Position numbers and translations under genes: made by a program. From a virus, in IMG/VR virus record IMGVR_UViG_3300048929_000518, positions 1 to 21,853 of that record: a stretch of 21,853 nt of DNA; one strand, given 5' to 3'. Positions within the stretch are counted from its first letter, which is position 1. Each line of letters opens with the position of its first letter. The notes below the pieces were generated by a model. That model did no database searches. It was not told where the DNA came from and was given only the letters and a program-made list of their open reading frames with translations. Shown here in pieces: positions 12,260-18,116 of this stretch.

Positions 12260-13521
12260 AGCCTGTACTCCTTGTCCACGAACCCGAGGTCCGGGTCCCC
12301 GACGGGCATCCAGTTGATCCAGGTCTTCGACCGCGAGATACCCTCCGCGTCGATGTACGGCACCTGTCCACCCTTCGTGTGAAAGTGACGCCAGTGCCCG
12401 CGTCGCCAGTGAAACTTGACGTGTCTGCCCGACGGGACAGCATCGCCTCTCGGCGCGTGCTGTCTCGTCCTTCTGACAAGCGAAACGACCCTGTAATCGT
12501 TCTGCGCCGTGCGCCCCATCCTTGCTCGATGCTCCCTCAGCTCCCTCGACACGCCGCGCGTCTCGGCCTCGGCCACCCGCGAGTCGAGCATGATACACAC
12601 CGCGCGCACCTGCTTGAGGATGAAATCGAACGGGCGGTTCCACAGTGGATCGGGCGCGTCGCCCGGATCCGATCTGGGATACACGATATCGCCCACGATC
12701 CTGAACTGCCCCGGCATGACGTGCCACTCGCGATGAATGCCCATGGCCACGCAGTTGGAGTGGATCTCGTCGCCTCGCTGTTCGAGAAACGCGATCACTC
12801 GCACGTTGCTGATTCTGAACTCGAACGCGCACTCGTCGTATGGAAGACGCCACTCGCCTCCGAGGAAATCCTTCGACTTGTCGGCGAATGCCGCGTGCCA
12901 GTCGTGCTCGACCACGAAGTCCTCGAAACCGCCGAAGTCTATCACCTTGGCGGGGAAGTACTCTCGGTGAAATGCCGCGAGGTGATGCATCGATGATCCT
13001 TGAGGCTTTTCAAGGATCATCAATCCAGCCGCCCAGCGCCGCAGCGCGTCGGCGTGCAGGCTGGGGATGTCCCTGACCGGCCTGACCGTGTTATCCGGGA
13101 ACGGGCAGGCGTTCTGCTCCGCCCGAAGCTGATGCACCTCGCGCAGCAGCTTGCGCGCCAGCTTGGCACGCTTGCTGAGCGACGAGCGCATCACGAGCAG
13201 CGGGTCGTGACCCCACTTCCTCAGTGTCTCCAGCACGAACTCGGACTCGAGTACGGTGTTCTGATCTAGCACGACATCGGAGATCAGCTTCTGGAGATCA
13301 CTGTCCACCGCCGTCTTGTAGTTCCTGCCGGTGTAGTCCAGCACGGACTTCTCGCCCGGAGCGATATTCGCGCCGGGCGGCGGGGGGACACCGAACATGA
13401 CCGAGTCGATGGAGTTGAACGGGTCTGTCGCGATGAAATCGCCGGTCCTGGGGGCGAATCTCTGCACCCCCGGCTTGCGGCCGCTTGGACCCTGGAACGC
13501 GGGGGGCTTGATCATGGCCAT
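12256..13521 (-). CDS. 421-aa phage protein of unknown function, with possible internal start
   Basis: The ATG at 13521 follows AGGG six bases upstream; a second ATG at 13515 overlaps the previous stop (ATGA) and is equally possible. Residues 1-60 are Pro/Gly-rich and probably disordered; about 60-165 is helical. From about 178 the protein is alpha/beta: KVIDFGGFEDFVVEHDWHAA, CAFEFRISNVRVIAFLEQRG, PFDFILKQVRAVCIMLDSRV. The last 50 residues have HVKFHWRRGHWRHFHT and TWINWMPVGDPDLGFVDKEY, an R-R-G-H-W-R plus G-x-x-x-L-G-x-V/F-x-K-x-Y pattern I associate with uncharacterised phage proteins. A perfect RNA hairpin at 12992-13021 precedes Met178, which has its own ribosome site, so a 244-aa C-terminal product is possible. 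No enzymatic motif recognised. Confidence 0.8.
   Translation of the reverse strand: MAMIKPPAFQGPSGRKPGVQRFAPRTGDFIATDPFNSIDSVMFGVPPPPGANIAPGEKSVLDYTGRNYKTAVDSDLQKLISDVVLDQNTVLESEFVLETLRKWGHDPLLVMRSSLSKRAKLARKLLREVHQLRAEQNACPFPDNTVRPVRDIPSLHADALRRWAAGLMILEKPQGSSMHHLAAFHREYFPAKVIDFGGFEDFVVEHDWHAAFADKSKDFLGGEWRLPYDECAFEFRISNVRVIAFLEQRGDEIHSNCVAMGIHREWHVMPGQFRIVGDIVYPRSDPGDAPDPLWNRPFDFILKQVRAVCIMLDSRVAEAETRGVSRELREHRARMGRTAQNDYRVVSLVRRTRQHAPRGDAVPSGRHVKFHWRRGHWRHFHTKGGQVPYIDAEGISRSKTWINWMPVGDPDLGFVDKEYRL
12992..13021 (-). promoter_or_regulatory. Perfect 12-bp hairpin covering an internal ribosome site
   Basis: On the coding (minus) strand GATGATCCTTGA (13021-13010) pairs perfectly with TCAAGGATCATC (13003-12992) around a 6-base loop. 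The 3' arm contains AAGGA, and an in-frame ATG follows at 12990-12988 with a 7-base gap. Folding would hide the ribosome site; passing ribosomes would open it. Confidence 0.5.
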
Positions 13522-13913
13522 TTCTTTCCCTGAAGCGCGGCGGCAACCCGGTGGACATCCGGCGGTCCGCCGTACACGTTGTCGTAGAACGTGATCTTGA
13601 TGGTGGAGTTCGGCATGTGCAGAACGATGTACCCGTCGCGACCACCGTAGCTCTCCACGCTGCAGATCTGCGACGTGTCGATGGCAAGACCGCCCGGCGA
13701 CCTGATCTGTGTTCCGGGAGGGCAGAAGGCGGCGATGGAGCGGAGCTTGGTCGGCACCAGGACGGGCTCCGGCACTGGTGCCGGCGGATCAAGCGACAGT
13801 ATCAGATCCGCGACCTGCTCAGCATTGGTCACGTGTGGCGCGATATCGTCACTGCCGCTGTACGTGTCGATGCGGCTTCTCAGGATAGTGATGATCTCAT
13901 CTCGTCTGCTCAT
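13512..13913 (-). CDS. 133-aa protein of unknown function
   Basis: The start is ATG at 13913 (MSRRDEIITILRSRIDTYSG), with GGGGAG eight bases upstream. A GTG 36 bases earlier lies inside the terminator hairpin and is discarded. The N-terminal 45 residues are helical and include TNAEQVADLILSLDPP; a Pro-rich linker (PPAPVPEPVLVP) follows. The C-terminal domain is all-beta with QIRSPGGLAIDTSQICSVES, DGYIVLHMPNSTIKITFYDN and a final helix (VHRVAAALQG). The layout suggests a small beta-barrel domain such as an SH3- or PilZ-like fold, not identifiable here. First gene after the intrinsic terminator, so it either has its own promoter or depends on read-through. Confidence 0.75.
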   Translation of the reverse strand: MSRRDEIITILRSRIDTYSGSDDIAPHVTNAEQVADLILSLDPPAPVPEPVLVPTKLRSIAAFCPPGTQIRSPGGLAIDTSQICSVESYGGRDGYIVLHMPNSTIKITFYDNVYGGPPDVHRVAAALQGKKWP

Positions 13914-13931
13914 GTCCTCATCTCCCCATAG

Positions 13932-13960
13932 AAAAAGGGACCGGCCCACTGCCGGTCCCT
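13932..13960 (-). terminator. Intrinsic terminator on the minus strand
   Basis: Reading leftward: AGGGACCGGC (13960-13951), loop AGTGG, GCCGGTCCCT (13945-13936), a 10-bp perfect stem running directly into TTTTT. It lies 28 bases after the stop of the H1-like gene, so it should end or attenuate transcription from the right. The next ribosome site begins only a few bases later. Confidence 0.8.
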
Positions 13961-13987
13961 CATTGTAGCACGCAATCGAGGCGAACG

Positions 13988-14602
13988 TTACTTGATGGTG
14001 ATGACCTTGGCCGCGCTGGCATTGATCAGCGTGGCACTGGGCACCCCGGCCGCTAGCACCTTCTCCACGGTCTTGCCGCTGGCCTTGCGCAGCTTCTCGT
14101 ACCGCTCCCAGCGCGCGGTGTCCTTGCGGCAGGGGTTCTCCTTCGCGATCCAGGTCACGACCTGATCGCCGGCGAACTTGCTGCGCGGCGCGCGGGCCTC
14201 GCCGGTCGCCGCCTTCTTGGTCACCTTCTTCGCTGCCTTCTTGGCAGGCTTCTTCGCGGCCTTGGTCGCCTTCTTCGCCGGTTTCGCCACTGTCGTATCT
14301 CCTTCTGCTCGCGGCGGATCGGTCACGGCCGGTGCCGCCTTGGTGGACTTCTTGGACGCTGCCTTCTTGGCCGGAGCCTTTTGCGCCTTTTCCGGTGGAC
14401 TTGCAAGCGCTTTCTCGGAGCCGCCCTGATCCAGGCCGGCGCGGAACTGCTTGATCAGCTTGTCGATGTCCTTGGTGATCCGCTCGCCGACGGTGCTGAC
14501 ATCGAAGTCGACCATCAGATCCGCGGGAAGCTCGAGACCGAGGTCGATGGCGGTCGCGATCATCTCGGCCTGCTCCTGCTGCAACTGCTCAAGTGTCTTC
14601 AT
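13988..14602 (-). CDS. Histone-H1-like Lys/Ala-rich protein, 204 aa
   Basis: The ATG at 14602 (MKTLEQLQQEQAEMIATAID) follows GGAG; the longer upstream frame has no support. Three parts: an N-terminal helical domain (1-60); a central Lys/Ala/Pro-rich tail (about 65-135) with KKATKAAKKPAKKAAKKVTK, like the C-terminal tail of eukaryotic H1 and bacterial Hc1/AlgP-type proteins; and a C-terminal domain (141-204) with FAGDQVVTWIAKENPCRKDT, RWERYEKLRKASGKTVEKVL and AAGVPSATLINASAAKVITI. The basic tail should bind DNA without sequence specificity. The C-terminal domain resembles the end of the 299-aa protein at 16765-17664. Possible roles: phage DNA compaction or regulation of host DNA. It ends 28 bases before the terminator. 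Confidence 0.75.
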   Translation of the reverse strand: MKTLEQLQQEQAEMIATAIDLGLELPADLMVDFDVSTVGERITKDIDKLIKQFRAGLDQGGSEKALASPPEKAQKAPAKKAASKKSTKAAPAVTDPPRAEGDTTVAKPAKKATKAAKKPAKKAAKKVTKKAATGEARAPRSKFAGDQVVTWIAKENPCRKDTARWERYEKLRKASGKTVEKVLAAGVPSATLINASAAKVITIK

Positions 14603-14688
14603 GTGTAGTTCTCCACGTGGGGTTGGATGCGTCTCTCTGTAGCGCATCGTACTGCGTCGGCCCGTCTTGCCGGCGCAGGGTCGATGAG

Positions 14689-14802
14689 CTAGGGATACAA
14701 CTGGCGCAGGAAGATGAGAAACATTGCTGCCCACGCCCATCTCGGGTTGATGACACCCGTGGCGGAGACGATCATCATCGCGATCCAGAACTCGTGCGAC
14801 AT
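14689..14802 (-). CDS. Tiny membrane protein, 37 aa
   Basis: The ATG at 14802-14800 shares one base with the previous TGA (TGATG), and AGGAG lies six bases upstream. The product, MSHEFWIAMMIVSATGVINP then RWAWAAMFLIFLRQLYP, has two hydrophobic stretches separated by NPRW, enough for a hairpin of two short spans or one long one. Below usual length cut-offs, but the coupling and ribosome site are convincing. Function unknown. Confidence 0.6.
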   Translation of the reverse strand: MSHEFWIAMMIVSATGVINPRWAWAAMFLIFLRQLYP

Positions 14803-15011
14803 CACTGACTCCTACTCGGCCGCACCTCGATCAGGTGCAGTCCCAGTCCATTGCCGGGCCATCCCTTGGTGGGTGGCCCCCAGAAGTGAGCCATGGCCGC
14901 GCGCCGGGCCGCGTCCTCTCCCATGCGGGACGAGATCGTCACTATGTTGCCACCCTTCGCCGACCTGTACGTGTAGCTGAGTTTCTCGTTCATTTCAACC
15001 TTGCCCGACAT
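14802..15011 (-). CDS. 69-aa protein of unknown function
   Basis: The ATG at 15011 has AAGGAGAGGATCG upstream; a second ATG at 14993 with a weaker site is possible. The protein starts MSGKVEMNEKLSYTYRSAKG and has GNIVTISSRMGEDAARRAAM then AHFWGPPTKGWPGNGLGLHL. It is a small alpha/beta polypeptide with a Gly/Pro/Trp-rich loop that resembles no motif I know. It overlaps the preceding Cys-rich gene by 17 bases and is coupled to the membrane microprotein that follows. Confidence 0.65.
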   Translation of the reverse strand: MSGKVEMNEKLSYTYRSAKGGNIVTISSRMGEDAARRAAMAHFWGPPTKGWPGNGLGLHLIEVRPSRSQ

Positions 15012-15315
15012 CGATCCTCTCCTTCTTGTACCAGCCTCTTCGCCGGTCGTAGTCGATCCTGCCCGCGAACACCTCGTCGTGCACGATCATCTCGCACTTC
15101 ACCTGCGGACAGTCTGTCGTGAGACTGCCCTCGAACCCGCCGCACGTGACGCAGGCACCGAGTCCGCCGTGACAGAACATGCAGCCGTAGCACGTGGCCG
15201 GGTTGCAGTGGAACCACTTGTGACCCGGGAACCGGATCACGACGCTGTTGTCCGGCAGCAGATATCCGGGAAATCTCACGCCGGAGTACGGGAACTCGAC
15301 GATCTCCGCACTCAT
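14995..15315 (-). CDS. Cys-rich zinc-binding-like protein, 106 aa
   Basis: The ATG at 15315 overlaps the previous TGA (ATGA) and has GGAG eight bases upstream. After an N-terminal strand segment (MSAEIVEFPYSGVRFPGYLL), residues 36-58 carry FHCNPATCYGCMFCHGGLGA then CVTCGG, followed by Cys 69 and 74. Eight cysteines in C-x4-C-x2-C-x2-C ... C-x2-C ... C-x4-C spacing can hold two zinc ions or an iron-sulphur cluster. The tail is basic (DYDRRRGWYKKERI). It could be a nucleic-acid-binding zinc protein; iron-sulphur binding cannot be excluded from sequence. Confidence 0.7.
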   Translation of the reverse strand: MSAEIVEFPYSGVRFPGYLLPDNSVVIRFPGHKWFHCNPATCYGCMFCHGGLGACVTCGGFEGSLTTDCPQVKCEMIVHDEVFAGRIDYDRRRGWYKKERIDVGQG

Positions 15316-15470
15316 CGTCGCTTCTCCGCGTCGATCCACGACGACTCATCCTCGTCCGGTGGCGTGGGTTTATCCACGCTGCACCCCACGCACAGCAGCC
15401 GCTCGCCGTCGTGCAGCGGGCGACCGCACTCGCGACACTCGCGTCGCTTGTGTGGAAGGTGATGGGTCAT
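15312..15470 (-). CDS. Small double-CxxC zinc-ribbon protein, 52 aa
   Basis: The ATG at 15470 overlaps the methyltransferase stop (ATGA) and follows GGGGAGG. The product MTHHLPHKRRECRECGRPLH then DGERLLCVGC has two C-x2-C knuckles (C12/C15 and C27/C30), a classic four-cysteine zinc ribbon, followed by an acidic tail (VDKPTPPDEDESSWIDAEKR). Such small ribbons often bind RNA polymerase, ribosomes or nucleic acid. Zinc binding is well supported by the spacing; the target is unknown. Confidence 0.7.
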   Translation of the reverse strand: MTHHLPHKRRECRECGRPLHDGERLLCVGCSVDKPTPPDEDESSWIDAEKRR

Positions 15471-16105
15471 GGTCGCCTCCCCAGTTTCATCACCGTCCAC
15501 TGCCCGGTGCCCCTGTCGGTCCCGATCGGGATCTTCTCCTCCACGCACCAGCCGAGGTTCTTGACGAGCCTGTTGAAGTCGGCCCGCCCGTGCGTGGCCG
15601 TGTTGACCCGAGGCACGTACGAGTCGCCCAGCCGGATGGTCAGGATGACAGCCCGTCGAGCGATCCTGCACATCTCGCGAACGACCTGCCGCATGGACGC
15701 CTCCTCGATCAGGTCGAGGAACCGCACGCACACGGCGACATCCATGTTGCGGTCGCCCCACCGCAGCGCGTCGGCGTAGCCGCGCTCAAGAACGATCTGC
15801 GGCTTGACCTTTCCGATCAGCTTGTACGTGCGCATGGCGCGGGCCACCTTGTGCCGCGCCAGATCCAGCATCTCGTCGCTCACGTCGACACCGTGCACGG
15901 TCGGGATGCCGCGATCCGCGTACAGCGGCAGGAACCGTCCCGTGCCCACCGGGCAGTCGAGCACGCTCATGGTGTTGGCCGGGAGAAGCTTCTCCACGGC
16001 CCGGTTCTCGAGCGACCACCGTCGCTGCTTCTGCCGCACCGCCTCGTACGTCGCGGCCTTGCGGCCGCGATACTTGCGGCTGGTCTTCTCCATGGAGACG
16101 GTCAT
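15467..16105 (-). CDS. Class I SAM-dependent methyltransferase, 212 aa
   Basis: The Rossmann-fold motif I is SVLDCPVGTGRFLP (47-60), with cysteine-proline in place of the usual small residues; the acidic end of strand 2 is VHGVDVSDEMLDLARHK (70-86), with D74 for the ribose. A DVAVCVRFLDLIEEA segment supplies the motif IV/V region but lacks the DPPY/NPPF signature of N6-adenine DNA methyltransferases, so the substrate is more likely a small molecule, RNA, protein or a modified base than plain adenine. The N-terminus is very basic (SRKYRGRKAATYEAVRQKQR), compatible with nucleic acid binding. ATG at 16105 overlaps the previous TGA; its GGAG lies in a hairpin. Confidence 0.8.
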   Translation of the reverse strand: MTVSMEKTSRKYRGRKAATYEAVRQKQRRWSLENRAVEKLLPANTMSVLDCPVGTGRFLPLYADRGIPTVHGVDVSDEMLDLARHKVARAMRTYKLIGKVKPQIVLERGYADALRWGDRNMDVAVCVRFLDLIEEASMRQVVREMCRIARRAVILTIRLGDSYVPRVNTATHGRADFNRLVKNLGWCVEEKIPIGTDRGTGQWTVMKLGRRP

Positions 16106-16118
16106 GAGGCGTCTCCAT
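16092..16118 (-). promoter_or_regulatory. Hairpin enclosing the methyltransferase start codon
   Basis: On the minus strand ATGGAGAC (16118-16111) and GTCTCCAT (16099-16092) are perfect complements. The 5' arm contains the GGAG ribosome site and the loop contains the ATGA start/stop overlap. Initiation would depend on ribosomes finishing the upstream gene and opening the stem. Confidence 0.45.
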
Positions 16119-16431
16119 CCGTCACGTCCCGAACATCGATCACGACGTTCCCGACCGGGTCCTTGTCCATCTTGATCGCGGCGAAGGACGACGGGTGCTG
16201 CGTCCAGAACACGTACTTCCAGTCGTCGCGGTCGAAGTCGTCCAGCAGCATGACCGGACTGGCGCGGCCCCCGTCGCCCCAGAACGTGATGGCCGACAGC
16301 GCGCCGTCAGCCTTGAAATCAGAGTCGCGCGACGGGTACGCGGCCTTGTAGAAGAACCCGTTGAGGTTCGGGTGCGTGAACATGGCGGGCCGGCCGTCGC
16401 GCAGTTTCTCGATGATCTCTGCGAATGTCAT
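16102..16431 (-). CDS. DUF2829/Tad2-like protein (tentative), 109 aa
   Basis: The ATG at 16431 overlaps the previous TGA and follows GAGGAGAAGAAGTC. The N-terminus MTFAEIIEKLRDGRPAMFTH matches the opening of DUF2829-type proteins (F-x-E-A-l-x-x-L-k-x-G-k-x-x-x-R), and MLLDDFDRDDWKYV (61-74) matches their closing D-L-L-A-x-D-W-x-x-V box. DUF2829 includes Tad2, a phage protein that sequesters the signal of Thoeris defence. Unlike compact members there is a 30-residue tail after the DW box, and the middle (NLNGFFYKAAYPSRDSDFKA) is poorly matched. The fold call is plausible; the anti-Thoeris role is speculative because many DUF2829 proteins are untested. Confidence 0.65.
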   Translation of the reverse strand: MTFAEIIEKLRDGRPAMFTHPNLNGFFYKAAYPSRDSDFKADGALSAITFWGDGGRASPVMLLDDFDRDDWKYVFWTQHPSSFAAIKMDKDPVGNVVIDVRDVTDGDAS

Positions 16432-16622
16432 GACTTCTTCTCCTCGCTCACCGCGGTTGTGATCTTGAACGAGGGCACGCCGCCCGCGTCCATGTAGTTC
16501 AGCAACTGAGCCACGGCATCGGCCTGCTCCCTGCTGAACTTCGCCTCGGGCGCAACGCCGCGCACCTGCCACGACTTGCAGGTCGGCCAGCCGCACTGAC
16601 ACGGTATGGCTAGATAGCTCAT
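16428..16622 (-). CDS. Small Cys-containing protein, 64 aa
   Basis: ATGA overlaps at both ends. The N-terminal MSYLAIPCQCGWPTCKSWQV has C-x-C-x4-C (C8, C10, C15), a possible metal knuckle, and a helix follows (SREQADAVAQLLNYMDAGGV). The C-terminus ends FKITTAVSEEKKS and encodes the GGAG site of the next gene. No family recognised; probably a small cytoplasmic regulator or metal-binding protein. Confidence 0.65.
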   Translation of the reverse strand: MSYLAIPCQCGWPTCKSWQVRGVAPEAKFSREQADAVAQLLNYMDAGGVPSFKITTAVSEEKKS

Positions 16623-16768
16623 GGTTTCACCTCCACATTGTCATTGTCGAACACGAGCCTCGACTCGGGGATATAGCCGCACAGCACCATCATGGCGCTG
16701 ATCTCCCACGACGTGGTATGCATGCCGTACCTGAGACGAATGCTATAATCGGAACCGGGTATCTTCAC
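16619..16768 (-). CDS. 49-aa protein of unknown function
   Basis: The GTG at 16768-16766 overlaps the previous TGA (GTGA) and has GGAGG seven bases upstream. The product MKIPGSDYSIRLRYGMHTTS then WEISAMMVLCGYIPESRLVF ends DNDNVEVKP. It reads as two strands, a short helix and a last strand, a compact mini-domain. Too short for routine listing; the ribosome site and the coupling on both sides support it. Confidence 0.6.
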   Translation of the reverse strand: MKIPGSDYSIRLRYGMHTTSWEISAMMVLCGYIPESRLVFDNDNVEVKP

Positions 16769-17664
16769 GGCACCACCTCCACGTTGCCCTTGGTCATCGC
16801 GTTGGCCAGCGTCTCCAGATTGCCGCCTGCCGCCGCGAACTCGGCCACGGTCTTGCCGTCGTGGCTGAACAGCAGGTCCCACCGCTTGGCGGCCCCGCTG
16901 CCCGGCTTCTTGGGATTGGCCCCGTTCAGCACCTTAATGGTGCCCGTGGGGACGTCGCCCGTGCGCTTGGCGCGGGTCGGCTTTGCCGTGCTGCCCCCGG
17001 CGTCCTCCACCAGCGCAGCCCTCGCCCGCGCGGCGGCAGTGGCCGGCACCACGGGCACCCCCGCCCCGCCCACGGCCTTGGGCGCGCCCACCACGGCCCG
17101 TGGCTGCGGCGGGTGGCGCAGCCAGTACTCGGCGCGCTCCTCCGGCGTCAACTGCAGGAACGGGGGGAGCTCGTCGGGATGGGCGTGCTCCCAGAGTTGC
17201 ATGACACGGTTCTTGTCGCTGCGGGTGCCCAGCGCCGCGCGCTTCTGGGCGAGCTCGAGCGTGGCCTCGGAGCCGAGATACTGCCCGTCGCGGTACACCG
17301 CGAAGGTCTTCTTGTCGAGCTCCCGGATGCGCTGAGGCAGCTTGCTGTCGCCCTCGGGCGGTGCGCGCCACTCCACCTTGTCCAGCTTCTCCCACTTCGC
17401 GACCTTGAGCTTGTTCGCCTTGAACTGCTCCTCGGTGGTCTCGATCACTCCCATCACGTAGTCCCTCCGCTTGCCGGTCTCGCACAATCTCCGGGCCGCC
17501 TCCACGGTCGGCTCGGTTCCCAAGTACTCCCCATCGCTGTAGCAGAACACGTGGGGATGGCCCACGCTCAGGTACAGCACGCGGCCCGCGTGGTACGCGC
17601 GCTGCTCGCAGTGCCGCACGTCGCGCCACTCGGGGGCCGGCCATACTCGCTCAGGGGTCGACAT
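16765..17664 (-). CDS. 299-aa protein with internal repeats and a GKTV-type C-terminal domain
   Basis: The start is ATG at 17664 (MSTPERVWPAPEWRDVRHCE) with GGGGG upstream; the TTG two codons earlier is unlikely. Two similar units occur at 38-64 (HVFCYSDGEYLGTEPTVEAA) and 119-146 (KTFAVYRDGQYLGSEATLEL), each a Y-x-D-G-x-Y-L-G-x-E strand-turn followed by a helix. Residues 186-240 are a Pro/Ala/Val-rich linker. The C-terminal domain, KRWDLLFSHDGKTVAEFAAA (260-279) then GGNLETLANAMTKGNVEVV, resembles the end of the H1-like protein at 13988. It may be a multidomain adaptor that binds nucleic acid or protein. No enzyme motif. Confidence 0.7.
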   Translation of the reverse strand: MSTPERVWPAPEWRDVRHCEQRAYHAGRVLYLSVGHPHVFCYSDGEYLGTEPTVEAARRLCETGKRRDYVMGVIETTEEQFKANKLKVAKWEKLDKVEWRAPPEGDSKLPQRIRELDKKTFAVYRDGQYLGSEATLELAQKRAALGTRSDKNRVMQLWEHAHPDELPPFLQLTPEERAEYWLRHPPQPRAVVGAPKAVGGAGVPVVPATAAARARAALVEDAGGSTAKPTRAKRTGDVPTGTIKVLNGANPKKPGSGAAKRWDLLFSHDGKTVAEFAAAGGNLETLANAMTKGNVEVVP

Positions 17665-18001
17665 GCGCAATCCCCCTGGACTTCATCTCGTGCACCAGCC
17701 GCCGCGCGGCGCGGCGCTGGCGGCCTCGCTCAGACTTGTTGAACGGCGCGGGATGTGCGATCTCCGCCGGCCGCGTCCAGCCCATCAGCATCAGGTGCTG
17801 CTCGCACTGGATCTTGGCCATGTCCAGCGGCTCGTTGCTGATCAGCAGCGTCTGCGCCGCGTATCCGTCCAGGTTCAGGAGGCTGGCACGCCACCCGTCG
17901 CTGCTCTGCTTCAGCGCGCACACGGGCTTGCCGTGCCAGCGAAGGAGCTCCTGCTCCTCCAGTCCCATGCCTGCGTTTCCCGCCACGTGGATCCAAGTCA
18001 T
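17651..18001 (-). CDS. 116-aa protein of unknown function
   Basis: The ATG at 18001 has a perfect ribosome site (AGGAGG seven bases upstream). The protein begins MTWIHVAGNAGMGLEEQELL and has a strand-rich middle (KPVCALKQSSDGWRASLLNL, then DGYAAQTLLISNEPLDMAKI). It ends in a basic helix (KSERGRQRRAARRLVHEMKS). The basic tail suggests nucleic acid contact. It overlaps the 299-aa gene by 14 bases. No family recognised. Confidence 0.7.
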   Translation of the reverse strand: MTWIHVAGNAGMGLEEQELLRWHGKPVCALKQSSDGWRASLLNLDGYAAQTLLISNEPLDMAKIQCEQHLMLMGWTRPAEIAHPAPFNKSERGRQRRAARRLVHEMKSRGIAHVDP

Positions 18002-18116
18002 TTCCAGTCCTCCTTTTGCTGACGAACCTGCGGAGCGCGGCGAGCGCCTCGTGGTCGATCTCGCCGCGCATGAAGGAGGCGCAGTAGCGCGCCCGTATCT
18101 CGTCGATGTCGCTCAC
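17998..18116 (-). CDS. Small protein with a probable one-base frameshift (about 38-40 aa)
   Basis: The GTG at 18116-18114 overlaps the stop of the preceding gene (GTGA) and has GGGAG seven bases upstream. Codons are strongly GC-biased for about 33 codons (MSDIDEIRARYCASFMRGEI then DHEALAALRRFVSK) and the bias then vanishes. As given, the frame has no nearby stop and runs antisense-like through the next gene to 17730. Adding one A to the coding-strand AAAA (18017-18014) restores ...RRFVSKKEDWK and a TGA at 18000-17998 that overlaps the next ATG exactly as elsewhere in the operon. So this is probably an intact small helical gene with a sequencing or assembly indel, a real mutation, or a programmed slip. 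Confidence 0.5.

Noticed and set aside
11948-12382. Plus-strand frame from GTG 11948 across the convergent gene ends
   Set aside because: It opposes two minus-strand genes with good ribosome sites, and its own start has none; composition is that of an antisense shadow.
14200-14400. Repetitive CTTCTTGGC-like DNA as a DNA repeat element
   Set aside because: It is the codon pattern of the Lys/Ala/Pro-rich tail of the H1-like protein, not an independent repeat.
16744-16749. TATAAT on the plus strand as a promoter
   Set aside because: It lies within a minus-strand coding sequence, has no convincing -35 and leads to no plus-strand gene.
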